Shown: positions 18,961-27,855 of the stretch, piece after piece
Layout of the letters: every line of letters begins with the position of its first letter
Numbering within the stretch: position 1 is the first letter of the stretch
Assembly: GCF_026870155.1 (NCBI RefSeq)
Contig: NZ_CP113975.1
Coordinates: 4,712,001-4,776,000 of the forward strand
Origin: Flavobacterium marginilacus
Lineage (GTDB): Bacteria > Bacteroidota > Bacteroidia > Flavobacteriales > Flavobacteriaceae
Direction of reading: 5' to 3'
DNA: 64,000 bases
Program-made: the position numbers and the translations under genes
The notes under the pieces: generated by a model
Seen by the model: the letters and a program-made list of their open reading frames with translations, nothing else
What the model was told of the DNA's origin: nothing
Databases searched by the model: none

Positions 18961-20298
18961 TTAATAAGCGTTGATTGTTCTATAAAACAACAAGGCATTT
19001 CCATCTGTCAGCATTGAAACGAAATGGCAGATATGAAGCAGTCTTTCATATAGATTTTCTTTCTCCAAATGATGTTTTTCAGGCAGCATTTTCAATATCA
19101 GATTGTCATAATTAGACATTTTTCCTTCGTACTTATTATTGAAAGCCGTTACAAATTTATCCAACAGCGTTTGAATAATCTGGTATCCGACTATTTCCTT
19201 TTCCACGACTTCGCGGCTCTGATAAATATTCTTGATACTAATCTTAATAATATCATCCATCTGAGCCTTATATTTGCTTTTATCGGTCAAGGCAAAAGGA
19301 AATTCTCCGTTCATGATAGCTTCTTCATTTTCGATAAAAACTTTTACCGCATCATTGATTAAACTCCCGATTGCCAAAGCGCGCAGATAACTGATTCGGT
19401 CTTCTTTGGTTTCCAATGTTTTGTACTTTGAAGTATCAATGCTGTCTTTTACCAATTTGATTAAATATTCTAAAGCAAAATCCTCGGAAACCAAACCTAA
19501 ATTGATTCCATCTTCAAAATCAATTATCGTGTAACAGATATCATCGGCAGCTTCTACAAGATACGCAAGCGGATGTCTTTCAAAACCAATATCATCTCCT
19601 GTTTTATTGGGAATCATCCCCATTTCGGAAGCGACTTCCTGAAAGAATATTTTATCGGTTTGAAAAAAACCGTATTTTTTATCGGCTATGTTTTTTGTTG
19701 GTTTTTTGGGCAGACTTTCTTTTGGGTATTTCATAAAAGCGCCAAGTGTGGCGTAAGAAAGCCTGATTCCGCCATCAACGCCGGGACGGGAACTGTTCAA
19801 TACCGAAAATCCATTGGCATTTCCTTCAAAATCTATTAAATCCTGCCATTCTTTGGCAGACAACTGGTCTTTGTATTTTAATCCTTTTCCAATCGAAAAA
19901 TATTCACCAATAGCTTTTTCTCCCGAATGTCCAAAAGGAGGATTCCCAATATCATGTGCCAAAGATGCCGCTGCCACTATAGCTCCAAAATCATTCATCT
20001 GGTAACCGTGAACTTCCTGTAAATATGGGTATTTTTCAAGTATTTTTTTTCCAACTAATCGCCCCAAGGAACGCCCGACTACCGAAACCTCCAAACTGTG
20101 TGTCAATCGGGTATGTACAAAATCGGTTTTGGAAAGCGGAATCACCTGTGTTTTGTCCTGTAAACTTCTAAAAGCAGAGGAAAATATGATTCGGTCATAA
20201 TCGACTTCAAAGCCTAAACGGGTTTCGTCCTGTTCGATTCTAAGCCTTTTGCCTGTGTCTCCCTGTCTTTTTAGTGATAATAATTGTTCCCAGTTCAT
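18961..20298 (-). CDS. dgt: Deoxyguanosinetriphosphate triphosphohydrolase
   Basis: About 445 aa from ATG 20298 (MNWEQLLSLKRQGD); the 18 codons upstream are not family-like. HD-domain residues are visible: HTRLTHSLEVSVVGRSLG, AHDIGNPPFGHSGEKAI and EAADDICYTIIDFEDG. The enzyme hydrolyses dGTP to deoxyguanosine and triphosphate, tuning dNTP pools. A -7 element TATTTTTG at 20350-20357 (minus) overlaps the end of the upstream RDD gene, and this promoter stretch is repeated in front of the RDD gene. Confidence 0.93.
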   Translation of the reverse strand: MNWEQLLSLKRQGDTGKRLRIEQDETRLGFEVDYDRIIFSSAFRSLQDKTQVIPLSKTDFVHTRLTHSLEVSVVGRSLGRLVGKKILEKYPYLQEVHGYQMNDFGAIVAAASLAHDIGNPPFGHSGEKAIGEYFSIGKGLKYKDQLSAKEWQDLIDFEGNANGFSVLNSSRPGVDGGIRLSYATLGAFMKYPKESLPKKPTKNIADKKYGFFQTDKIFFQEVASEMGMIPNKTGDDIGFERHPLAYLVEAADDICYTIIDFEDGINLGLVSEDFALEYLIKLVKDSIDTSKYKTLETKEDRISYLRALAIGSLINDAVKVFIENEEAIMNGEFPFALTDKSKYKAQMDDIIKISIKNIYQSREVVEKEIVGYQIIQTLLDKFVTAFNNKYEGKMSNYDNLILKMLPEKHHLEKENLYERLLHICHFVSMLTDGNALLFYRTINAY

Positions 20299-20347
20299 TG
20301 TGATTTTAGATTTTAAATTGGTGATTTTAGATTGATGAATCCAAAAC

Positions 20348-20882
20348 ATCAAAAATACATTTTATTTTAAGATTTTTCTAAAGATAACAATGCTAGATGT
20401 TCATTCTTTTGCTGTTCCAGTTTAGATTTTATGACAACAAAAGTTCCGGAATTTTCATCATGCAAACCTAAAGTACGTCCTCTTAAAAAAGTTAATGGTT
20501 CAAAAGGAAAAATACGCAGTATAGTTCGAGTCAAGATAGTCATAGGACTAGGTTTTGAGCCATCTGCCATAACAACAATCGTTCTGGTTAAATATTTGGC
20601 GAGGGAACGAGAAAGAAAAACCTCTGTAAGTCCGTAATACAGAAAACTAATAGAACTCCAAAACAAATATCTTCCAATCATATCTAATGAGTTTATTTCA
20701 TTTGAAATCGTTGAAGAATTTAAAGAAGTAACCACCAATCTCAAAATAATTAACTTTATTAAACTGTCTATAACCCAATTTAAAAATCGCTTTGGCTTTG
20801 ATGCCAACAAATATTTTTTGATTCTAAATTCTTCCATTTAAATTTTGCTTGAAATCAAAAATACATTTTATTTTAAAATTTT
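20348..20882. repeat. Promoter-bearing direct repeat flanking the RDD gene
   Basis: A 29-bp sequence differing at one base occurs at 20348-20376 and 20854-20882. On the minus strand each copy carries TATTTTTG, a -7 match; one serves dgt, the other the RDD gene. The repeats enclose the RDD gene almost exactly. Confidence 0.65.
20367..20837 (-). CDS. RDD family membrane protein
   Basis: 156 aa with three hydrophobic segments. The first contains RFLNWVIDSLIKL, an RDD-type start although the diagnostic triplet appears as NWVID rather than R-D-D, and the last holds GRTLGLHDENSGTFVV, the usual C-terminal Gly-Leu-His-Asp block. Function of the family is largely unknown (some are ion transporters or antiporters). 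It is bordered by a direct repeat that includes its own and the dgt promoter. Confidence 0.75.
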   Translation of the reverse strand: MEEFRIKKYLLASKPKRFLNWVIDSLIKLIILRLVVTSLNSSTISNEINSLDMIGRYLFWSSISFLYYGLTEVFLSRSLAKYLTRTIVVMADGSKPSPMTILTRTILRIFPFEPLTFLRGRTLGLHDENSGTFVVIKSKLEQQKNEHLALLSLEKS

Positions 20883-20889
20883 AGCAACA

Positions 20890-20962
20890 AATACTTTCAA
20901 AGTCGCCCGCGTGAGGGATAAAAGCAGGCTACCGAAGTAGCGCAGATAGCCCGACCACATAA
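20890..20962. repeat. Short GC-richer intergenic repeat downstream of the Lrp gene
   Basis: This gap holds GCCCGCGTGAGGGATAAAAG, then AGCAGGCTACCGAAGTAGCGC and GATAGCCCGACC, which is clearly richer in G+C than its surroundings and contains small palindromes. No ORF. It resembles a mobile palindromic repeat rather than a terminator because there is no T tract. Confidence 0.4.
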
Positions 20963-20966
20963 TTAA

Positions 20967-21428
20967 TCAAATTGCCAATGCCGTACTGTGCTTGATTTCG
21001 CCCATTACAAAAACGCTTTGTGTATTGCCGATATTCTCGATAGTGGAGAGTTTGTTCATTACAAAATCCTGATAACTAGACATATCTTCGACCAAAATTT
21101 TTAGCATAAAATCATAATCGCCGGCAATGTTATAGCATTCGATGATTTCGGGAAGCGCCACGATGTCTTTTACAAAATTGCTTCCGACGTTTTTGGCGTG
21201 TTCTTTTAGGCGGACATTGCAAAAAACGGTCATTCCGAGATTTAGTTTTTTCTTGTCCAATAATGCTACGTATTTCATGATATAACCATCGCGTTCGAGC
21301 CTTTTGATGCGTTCATAAACGGGTGTTACGGTGAGAAATAATTTACCAGCCAGCTCTTTTATGTTGATATTGGAGTCTTCCTGCAGGTGTTTCAGGATTT
21401 GTAAATCGATACTGTCAATAGTGTCCAT
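20967..21428 (-). CDS. Lrp/AsnC family transcriptional regulator
   Basis: 153 aa with the AsnC-type N-terminal helix-turn-helix (DSIDLQILKHLQEDSNINIKELAGKLFLTVTPVYERIKRLERDGYI) and a C-terminal RAM ligand-binding domain (IIECYNIAGDYDFMLKILVEDMSSYQDF). It is divergent from metE, separated by 156 bp, and so may sense an amino acid and control methionine synthesis. Its own -7 element TAATTTTG lies at 21469-21476 on the minus strand. Confidence 0.9.
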   Translation of the reverse strand: MDTIDSIDLQILKHLQEDSNINIKELAGKLFLTVTPVYERIKRLERDGYIMKYVALLDKKKLNLGMTVFCNVRLKEHAKNVGSNFVKDIVALPEIIECYNIAGDYDFMLKILVEDMSSYQDFVMNKLSTIENIGNTQSVFVMGEIKHSTALAI

Positions 21429-21468
21429 AGTTTTTTTTACGGTTAAAGATGAAAAATGCAGTCCTAAT

Positions 21469-21560
21469 CAAAATTAATTACTAAAAATTAGCATATATAC
21501 ATTTCATTTTACTGAATTAAACCGCTAATTTAAGTTTAATTTTCTAATACAATACCTTTG
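21469..21560. promoter_or_regulatory. Divergent Lrp/metE promoter region
   Basis: Two Bacteroidetes -7 elements point outward: TAATTTTG (21469-21476, minus) for the regulator and TACCTTTG (21553-21560, plus) for metE, 24 bp before its ATG. The short metE leader leaves no space for a SAM or cobalamin riboswitch. The AT-rich 75 bp between is the likely Lrp binding area. Confidence 0.6.
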
Positions 21561-21584
21561 TTCAGTAATAAATACTGATAAATA

Positions 21585-23909
21585 ATGAAAACAAATAATT
21601 TAGGTTATCCAAGAATTGGAAGCAACAGAGAATTGAAAAAAGCGAATGAATTATACTGGGCTGGAAAAATTACTGCCGAAGAACTATTAGCAACAGGTTC
21701 TGCTATTAGAACGCAAAACTGGAAATTACAAGCCGAAAACGGAATTGATTTAATCCCATCGAATGACTTTTCACTGTATGACCAAGTATTGGATCTAACG
21801 CTGACTCTTGGTGCTATTCCAGAGCGTTACTATGAATTCTCGAGAACAAATAATTCACTTGATTTGTATTTTGCGATGGCTCGTGGCGCTCAAAAAAACG
21901 GACAGGATGTTGTGGCGATGGAAATGACCAAATGGTTTGACACGAACTATCATTATATTGTACCTGAATTCACTAAAAACCAAAAATTCGAATTGTTTTC
22001 GACCAAAGTTATTGCTGAATTTATTGAAGCCAAAAACCTTGGAATTATTACAAAACCTGTTTTAATTGGACCTGTTTCTTATTTATTATTGGGAAAAGAA
22101 AAAGAAGAAGGTTTTCATAGAATTGACCTTATTCATAATTTGCTTCCTGTTTATTTTGAGATTTTAAAAAAGCTGGAAGCCGAAGGCGCGACTTATATTC
22201 AGCTTGACGAACCATTTTTAGCATTGAATTTGACAAATAAAGAGCGTGAGGCGATTGCGTATGTTTACAATGAAATCAACGCTAATTTTCCGAATCTAAA
22301 AGTAGTTTTGGCAAATTATTTTGATTGTTTTGGGGAGAATATTGAAACAGCTTTGGCTTTGCCTGTGGATACTTTTCATTTGGATTTAGTACGTTGTCCA
22401 TTACAATTGGATGATATTTTAGAGTCTGGAAAACTGGCAGGCAACGTAAATCTTTCTTTGGGAGTTGTTGATGGAAGAAATATCTGGAAAAATGATTTCA
22501 AAAAATCGCTGGCTTTAATCGAAAAAGCAGTTAATGCCTTGGGAAAAGACAGAATCCTGATCGCCCCTTCCTGTTCATTGATTCACTCTCCATGTGATTT
22601 GGATCTGGAAACGAATGACCAAACATTAACTCCCGAAATCAAGCAATGGCTGGCTTTTGCCAAACAAAAAATTCAGGAAATAGCGCTTTTAAAATCTTTT
22701 GCTACAAATGAACAGCAAGCAGAAACATCTCTTCGATTCATTGAAAATACTGTAGCCAATGAAAACAGAAAAACTTCAAAATTAATTCACAACGAAGGCG
22801 TTAAAAATCGTGTAGCGAGTATTACTGCTGGAGATGACCAAAGACAAAACGCTTTTGCTATAAGAAGAAAAAGTCAGACCGAAGCTTTAAAACTTCCTTT
22901 GTTTCCAACGACAACTATTGGTTCTTTTCCGCAGACTGCAGAAGTAAGAAGCTGGAGAGCTAAATTCAAAAGCGGCCAATTAACGCAACAGCAATATGAC
23001 GATTTACTTCAAAAAGAAACAGAGGAAACCATCCGTTTTCAGGAAGAATCAGGAATTGATGTTTTGGTTCATGGAGAATTTGAGCGTAATGATATGGTGG
23101 AATATTTCGGCGAGCAATTGGACGGATTTACGTTTACCAAAAACGGCTGGGTACAAAGCTACGGAAGCCGTTGTGTAAAACCGCCTGTTATTTACGGTGA
23201 TGTTTCGCGTCCTACTCCTATGACTGTAAAATGGGCAGAGTTTGCACAATCACTGACTCCAAAATGGGTAAAAGGAATGCTTACTGGTCCTGTAACTATT
23301 CTGCAATGGTCATTTGTACGTAATGATCAGCCACGTTCGGAAACGTGTACTCAAATTGCTTTGGCGATTCGTGATGAAGTAGTAGATTTGGAAAAAGCAG
23401 GAATTAAAATCATTCAGATTGATGAACCTGCGATTCGTGAAGGATTGCCATTGCGTAAAGAAGAGTGGGCAAATTATTTAGACTGGGCAATTAAAGCTTT
23501 TAGAATCTCCGCCAGTGGTGTTGCTGATGATACACAGATTCACACACATATGTGCTACAGCGAATTCAACGATATCATTCAAAACATAGCCGATATGGAT
23601 GCCGATGTCATTACTATCGAATGTTCGCGTTCGCAAATGGAGTTACTGGATGCTTTTGCTGATTTTAAATATCCAAACGAAATTGGGCCTGGAGTATATG
23701 ACATTCACTCGCCTCGTGTTCCTTCGAACGAAGAAATGGTTCACCTGCTAAAAAAAGCATCTTCGGTTATTCCTGCGGATCAGTTATGGGTAAATCCTGA
23801 TTGCGGATTGAAAACGCGTCATTGGGATGAAACCAAAAAAGCCTTGATCGAAATGGTGAATGCTGCGAAGAAAATGCGTGTGGCTGTTGAGGATATTGCA
23901 ATAGTTTAA
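21585..23909 (+). CDS. metE: Cobalamin-independent methionine synthase
   Basis: 774 aa, full length. The N-terminal half (LGYPRIGSNRELKKANELYW) is a degenerate barrel; the C-terminal barrel carries substrate and zinc motifs: HGEFERNDMVEYFGEQLDGF, IQIDEPAIREGLPL, HTHMCYSEF (His and Cys zinc ligands), ECSRSQ and NPDCGLKTR (Cys ligand). It transfers methyl from methyl-tetrahydrofolate to homocysteine without B12. Transcribed alone, divergently from an Lrp-type regulator. Confidence 0.97.
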   Translation: MKTNNLGYPRIGSNRELKKANELYWAGKITAEELLATGSAIRTQNWKLQAENGIDLIPSNDFSLYDQVLDLTLTLGAIPERYYEFSRTNNSLDLYFAMARGAQKNGQDVVAMEMTKWFDTNYHYIVPEFTKNQKFELFSTKVIAEFIEAKNLGIITKPVLIGPVSYLLLGKEKEEGFHRIDLIHNLLPVYFEILKKLEAEGATYIQLDEPFLALNLTNKEREAIAYVYNEINANFPNLKVVLANYFDCFGENIETALALPVDTFHLDLVRCPLQLDDILESGKLAGNVNLSLGVVDGRNIWKNDFKKSLALIEKAVNALGKDRILIAPSCSLIHSPCDLDLETNDQTLTPEIKQWLAFAKQKIQEIALLKSFATNEQQAETSLRFIENTVANENRKTSKLIHNEGVKNRVASITAGDDQRQNAFAIRRKSQTEALKLPLFPTTTIGSFPQTAEVRSWRAKFKSGQLTQQQYDDLLQKETEETIRFQEESGIDVLVHGEFERNDMVEYFGEQLDGFTFTKNGWVQSYGSRCVKPPVIYGDVSRPTPMTVKWAEFAQSLTPKWVKGMLTGPVTILQWSFVRNDQPRSETCTQIALAIRDEVVDLEKAGIKIIQIDEPAIREGLPLRKEEWANYLDWAIKAFRISASGVADDTQIHTHMCYSEFNDIIQNIADMDADVITIECSRSQMELLDAFADFKYPNEIGPGVYDIHSPRVPSNEEMVHLLKKASSVIPADQLWVNPDCGLKTRHWDETKKALIEMVNAAKKMRVAVEDIAIV

Positions 23910-23990
23910 TGTTTATTATAAAACCATTAAGATTTTTTTATGGTAAAAGTTCATCATTTCACAGCAAAATTTAAAAATGTTTTTATAAAC

Positions 23991-24022
23991 AAAGGCTTCC
24001 AGCTTCCATTCAGGAAGCCTTT
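23991..24022. terminator. Bidirectional terminator between metE and higA
   Basis: Perfect 10-bp stem AAAGGCTTCC (23991-24000) / GGAAGCCTTT (24013-24022), followed by a T-rich run on the plus strand. It sits between convergent genes. Confidence 0.7.
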
Positions 24023-24034
24023 GTTATTTATACC

Positions 24035-24328
24035 TTAAACTATTTTAACTGGTATTATATTTTTAAATTCATTTTTCTTAGCATTATTTTCTTCTTCCAA
24101 ATCATAATCATCTTGAAGTCCGAGCCAAAACTTAGCTGTAGTTCCAAAATAAACAGACAGTCTTAAAGACGTATCAGCGGTAATTCTACGTTTTCCCTTT
24201 AAGATCTCGCTTACTCTAGTTTGCGGAATAAAAGTTTCTTTAGACAATCGATAAGCAGTTATACCTAATGGCTCTAAAAACTCTTCTTTCAAAATTTCTC
24301 CAGGATGTATATTTTTTAAATTTTCCAT
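24035..24328 (-). CDS. higA: HigA-type antitoxin (XRE family)
   Basis: 97 aa with the family opening NIHPGEILKEEFLEPLGITAYRLSKETFIPQTRVSEILKGKRRITADTSLRLSVYFGTTAKFWLGLQ, i.e. the HigA XRE helix-turn-helix. It neutralises HigB and represses the operon. Located 12 bp downstream of higB, in the inverted toxin-first gene order normal for HigBA. Confidence 0.92.
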   Translation of the reverse strand: MENLKNIHPGEILKEEFLEPLGITAYRLSKETFIPQTRVSEILKGKRRITADTSLRLSVYFGTTAKFWLGLQDDYDLEEENNAKKNEFKNIIPVKIV

Positions 24329-24340
24329 AACTGTTTTCTT

Positions 24341-24622
24341 TTAATGATAATCTATAATTTGTACTTCAAAAGCATTGTCATTTTCCCAATTAAAAATTAT
24401 ACGCCATTGATTATTAATTCTAATACTATAGAGGCCAGAGAAATTTCCACTCAGCTTTTCCAGATGATTAGCAGGTGGAATTCTTAAATCAGTCACATTT
24501 TGAGCATTATTAATCATCCTTAGCTTTCTTCTTGCCACATTCTGAATTTCAGAAGGTAACTTTCTTGATTGGATTCCATTCCAAACCTTTTCTGTTTCTT
24601 TATCTCCAAAATTTTTTATCAC
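24341..24622 (-). CDS. higB: HigB-type toxin (RelE superfamily)
   Basis: 93 aa: MIKNFGDKETEKVWNGIQSRKLPSEIQNVARRKLRMINNAQNVTDLRIPPANHLEKL...GLYSIRINNQWRIIFNWENDNAFEVQIIDYH. This is a typical ribosome-dependent mRNA interferase of the HigB group with the IR(I/V)N-x-QWRI-F core. Intact. A -7 element TATCTTTG sits at 24648-24655 (minus), with two TAACGC words between it and the start (about 24625-24647) that could be a HigA operator. Confidence 0.92.
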   Translation of the reverse strand: MIKNFGDKETEKVWNGIQSRKLPSEIQNVARRKLRMINNAQNVTDLRIPPANHLEKLSGNFSGLYSIRINNQWRIIFNWENDNAFEVQIIDYH

Positions 24623-24698
24623 AATTAACGCTTTGCAGTACTAACGCCAAAGATAAGTATTTTATTTTTAAATGAGAATATAATTATTTCTATAAAAA

Positions 24699-24730
24699 AA
24701 GCCTAGTAAATTTTATAATCTACTAGGCTT
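24699..24730 (-). terminator. Terminator of the SDR gene
   Basis: Perfect 10-bp stem AAGCCTAGTA/TACTAGGCTT; on the minus strand it is followed by a run of seven T. Confidence 0.8.
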
Positions 24731-24750
24731 GTATTTCAATTTGATTTTAT

Positions 24751-25500
24751 TTACAAAGTCGCAGCTCCACCATCCAATAACAGCTCACCGCCAATCATAA
24801 ACTTAGAATCATCGGAAGCTAGATACAGAAATCCTGCTGCCATTTCTTCGGAAGTTCCTAAACGTTTGGCAGGAATTCCTGATGCAAAATGAGTTTTGGT
24901 TCCGTTGGCTTCTTCTTCTGAAGCTCCGTTTCTTGAAAATATTGGTGTATCAATTGGGCCAGGAGAAAGTACATTTACACGGATATTTCTATCCAATAAT
25001 TCAGCAGATAATGTTCTGGCCAATGAACGGACTGCCGCTTTGGAAGCCGAATACGCCGCTGTAGTTGCAAAGCCTTTATGCGCCACAGTCGAGGCCGTAA
25101 TAACCACCGAAGCGCCGTCATTAAGATGCGGTAATGCTTTTTGAATCGTAAAGAAAACTCCTTTGAAATTAATATCACTGGTCTGGTCAAACATTTCTTC
25201 GGTAAAATCGGCTAAAGGAGCTGCGATAAATACACCTGCATTCACTACTAATACATCAATTTTTCCAAAAGTATCTTTTATCGTTGTATAAGTTCTATCA
25301 ATGTTTTGAATATCCGATACATCGCTTACCAAACCAATCGAACCATTTGCGATTTCATAAACAGCTTCATCTATGGTTGCTTTATTTCGTCCTGTTATGG
25401 CCACTTTCGCTCCTTCTTCTGCGAATAATTTTGCAGTTGCCAATCCTATTCCGCTGTTACCACCAGTGATTACAGCTACTTTGTTTTGTAATTTTTTCAT
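24751..25500 (-). CDS. SDR family oxidoreductase
   Basis: 249-aa classical short-chain dehydrogenase: nucleotide motif TGGNSGIG near residues 12-19, NAG at about 90, catalytic Ser in VITAST and Y-x3-K in YSASKAAV, and the SPGPIDTP block. The substrate cannot be predicted. Its upstream region contains a near-perfect copy (18/20) of the palindrome found in front of the ABC exporter, so it probably belongs to the regulon of the adjacent ArsR-type regulator. Confidence 0.9.
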   Translation of the reverse strand: MKKLQNKVAVITGGNSGIGLATAKLFAEEGAKVAITGRNKATIDEAVYEIANGSIGLVSDVSDIQNIDRTYTTIKDTFGKIDVLVVNAGVFIAAPLADFTEEMFDQTSDINFKGVFFTIQKALPHLNDGASVVITASTVAHKGFATTAAYSASKAAVRSLARTLSAELLDRNIRVNVLSPGPIDTPIFSRNGASEEEANGTKTHFASGIPAKRLGTSEEMAAGFLYLASDDSKFMIGGELLLDGGAATL

Positions 25501-25535
25501 ATTCTAATTATAATTTGATTGTTTTAAGTATTTAA

Positions 25536-25555
25536 ATATCTAAATATTTCGATGT
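25536..25555. promoter_or_regulatory. Putative ArsR-type operator upstream of the SDR gene
   Basis: Matches 18 of 20 positions of the perfect palindrome at 25889-25908, sharing AAATATTTCGAT in full. It lies 36 bp upstream of the SDR start. Confidence 0.6.
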
Positions 25556-25572
25556 TTTTGATTAAAAAAAAG

Positions 25573-25860
25573 CTAAAGCACCAAACTGCTGATGTAAGCC
25601 GCATAAGCTTCGCAGACTTCTTTATTGATTACAAATTTTAAATTACGTCCTTCTTTATCCGCAATCAATAAATCAGCATCTATGAGCTGTTTTATATGAT
25701 GTGACATGGTAGACTGCGCCAGATTAAATTCAGCAGAAACATCGCAACATTGCGTACAGCTGTTATTGTTGCTGACGATTTTCATAATCTTTAAACGATA
25801 GGGGTCGCCCAGAGCTTTTGAGATTTTTTCGACTTGTTTTATGTTTAATTCGGTAATCAT
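25573..25860 (-). CDS. ArsR/SmtB family winged-helix regulator
   Basis: 95 aa: KALGDPYRLKIMKIVSNNNSCTQCCDVSAEFNLAQSTMSHHIKQLIDADLLIADKEGRNLKFVINKEVC, a standard ArsR fold with recognition helix STMSHHIKQL. The Cys cluster SCTQCC just before the recognition region could bind metal or sense oxidation, but a known metal motif (ELCVCDL) is not conserved exactly. A -7 element TATCTTTG at 25865-25872 lies only 4 bp before the ATG, implying a leaderless transcript. It sits between the SDR gene it probably controls and a divergent exporter. Confidence 0.88.
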   Translation of the reverse strand: MITELNIKQVEKISKALGDPYRLKIMKIVSNNNSCTQCCDVSAEFNLAQSTMSHHIKQLIDADLLIADKEGRNLKFVINKEVCEAYAAYISSLVL

Positions 25861-25888
25861 AGGGCAAAGATAAAAATATATTTTTAAT

Positions 25889-25922
25889 ATATCGAAATAT
25901 TTCGATATTTAATTTAAATTTG
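25889..25922 (+). promoter_or_regulatory. Palindromic operator and exporter promoter
   Basis: A perfect 20-bp palindrome ATATCGAAATATTTCGATAT (25889-25908) is followed 6 bp later by the -7 element TAAATTTG (25915-25922). The palindrome thus covers the spacer of the exporter promoter and lies 29 bp upstream of the ArsR start codon, so one bound dimer could shut both. Confidence 0.75.
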
Positions 25923-25982
25923 CATCCAGCTTACATTCAAGATAATGATCTGTTTGAATTATTCCCTTCAAAAATACTCTTT

Positions 25983-27731
25983 ATGAAAACTTTATATACT
26001 TATCTCAAAACCCATAAAACACTTTTGTATATAGCATTATTTTTGGCCACAATAAATCAGTGTTTTTCTTTATATGATTCGATAATTATTGGTAAACTCC
26101 TCAACGAATGCGGAGTTGGCGTGGCTAATTTCAATCACAATCAGGGCAGCTTTGTCAAAGCTGTTGCAGGATGGTTATTATTATCATTAGGCGCAGCGAT
26201 GGTTTCCAGAATTGCCAAAAACTTTCAGGATTACTTTACCAATATCATCATACAGCGTACGGGCGCACAAATGTATACTGATGGAATTCAAAAAGCACTA
26301 CAGCTGCCTTTTCAGGATTTTGAAGATCAAAGAAGCGGTGAAACCTTAGGCAAACTTCAGAAAGTAAAAATTGACTGCGAAAAATTTATCACGCTGGCAA
26401 TTTCTCTAATATTTCAATCAATAGTCGGAATCGTATTTGTCGTAGTCTATGCGATAAGCATACATTGGCTTTTGGGTCCGATATTCTTAGTAACAGTTCC
26501 AGTAATTGCGTTTATCAGTTCTTTTTTAGGGAAAAGAATTAAATTAGTTTCAAGAGAAATTTTAGGAGAAACGACTGCTTTGGCCGGAGCCACAACTGAA
26601 TCACTCAGAAACATTGAACTTGTAAAAAGTCTGGGATTAACCGAACAGGAAGTAAATCGATTAAATACTACAACTATCAAAATCCTTGGATTAGAACTCA
26701 AAAAAGTACGTTTCATCCGTTCGCTTAGTTTTATTCAGGGTACAACGGTTCATTTTATGAGAACCAGTTTAGTTTTTGCGCTGTATATGTTCATTTTTAA
26801 CGGCATCATCAAACCTGGCGATATGATAACATTAATGTTCTTTTCTTTCTTTTTGTTTAATCCGCTGCAGGAACTCGGTAACGTAATTGCAACTTTCAAT
26901 GAAACGAAAGCTTCGATGGACAATTTTGGTGATTTGATGAATTCTAAAAGTGAAGAAACACCAGCAAATCCTAAAACTATTGGCGCTATTAACCATCTGC
27001 GTTTTGAGAATATTTCATTCAAACACCAGACTGCCAGCTCCTATGCTGTTAAAAATATTTCTTTTGATGCCAAAGCCGGAGAAACCATCGCTTTTGTAGG
27101 ACCTTCAGGAAGCGGAAAGACGACTTTGGTCAAAATGCTTGTCGGATTATACAATCCGGCAGAGGGTGCTATTTTTTACAATGAAAAAAACGCCAAAGAC
27201 ATAGATCTTACCGAATTAAGACAGCAGTTAGGTTTTGTTACACAAGATGCGCAATTGTTTTCAGGAACAATAAAAGACAATTTATTATTTGTAAAACCCA
27301 ATGCGACCGACGAAGAAATCAATGATGTTTTACAAAAATCAGCCTGTCAGAATTTATTAAAACGTGCCGAAAATGGTATTTACACTACTATCGGTGAAGG
27401 CGGCATCAAAGTATCGGGAGGTGAAAAACAGCGTTTATCCATTGCCAGAGCTTTGCTTAGAAATCCGCATTTATTACTTTTCGATGAAGCAACATCAGCA
27501 TTGGACTCCATTACCGAAGAAGAAATTACAAAAACCATCCGAAGTATTTCGTCTAAACAGGATCAGATTACGGTATTGATCGCGCATCGTTTATCGACCA
27601 TTATGCATGCTGATAAGATATTTGTTCTTGAACAGGGACAAATCATCGAACAGGGAAAACATCAGGATTTATTAGATGAAAAAGGCTTGTATTATGCAAT
27701 GTGGAGACAGCAGATTGGGGAGAGAAAGTAG
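25983..27731 (+). CDS. ABC transporter, fused permease and ATPase half-transporter
   Basis: About 582 aa from ATG 25983; the promoter -7 at 25915-25922 would place the longer reading (25920) inside the promoter. N-terminal exporter-type membrane domain with six hydrophobic segments, then the ATPase: Walker A GPSGSGKTT, Q-loop FVTQDAQLF, signature VSGGEKQR, Walker B LLLFDEATSALD and switch His AHRLST. Probably works as a homodimer exporting a hydrophobic compound or peptide. Divergent from an ArsR-type regulator with a shared operator. Confidence 0.92.
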   Translation: MKTLYTYLKTHKTLLYIALFLATINQCFSLYDSIIIGKLLNECGVGVANFNHNQGSFVKAVAGWLLLSLGAAMVSRIAKNFQDYFTNIIIQRTGAQMYTDGIQKALQLPFQDFEDQRSGETLGKLQKVKIDCEKFITLAISLIFQSIVGIVFVVVYAISIHWLLGPIFLVTVPVIAFISSFLGKRIKLVSREILGETTALAGATTESLRNIELVKSLGLTEQEVNRLNTTTIKILGLELKKVRFIRSLSFIQGTTVHFMRTSLVFALYMFIFNGIIKPGDMITLMFFSFFLFNPLQELGNVIATFNETKASMDNFGDLMNSKSEETPANPKTIGAINHLRFENISFKHQTASSYAVKNISFDAKAGETIAFVGPSGSGKTTLVKMLVGLYNPAEGAIFYNEKNAKDIDLTELRQQLGFVTQDAQLFSGTIKDNLLFVKPNATDEEINDVLQKSACQNLLKRAENGIYTTIGEGGIKVSGGEKQRLSIARALLRNPHLLLFDEATSALDSITEEEITKTIRSISSKQDQITVLIAHRLSTIMHADKIFVLEQGQIIEQGKHQDLLDEKGLYYAMWRQQIGERK

Positions 27732-27781
27732 TTTTACAAACTTTTGAAATAACTTAAAAAAACTGATTTTTTTAGAATTAG

Positions 27782-27813
27782 ACCTAACAGGTTTTAAAAA
27801 CCTGTTAGGTTTT
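27782..27813 (+). terminator. Strong terminator after the ABC exporter
   Basis: ACCTAACAGGTTTT (27782-27795) pairs with AAAACCTGTTAGGT (27797-27810) and is followed by TTTT. The AACAGG/CCTGTT palindrome is of a kind repeated widely in flavobacterial genomes. Confidence 0.75.
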
Positions 27814-27855
27814 CGCTGAAAAACTGCAAATAACAGATAAAACTCCTACTTAGCA

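Noticed and set aside
21561..21584. SAM or cobalamin riboswitch before metE
   Set aside because: The predicted leader is only about 20 nt, too short for any known class.
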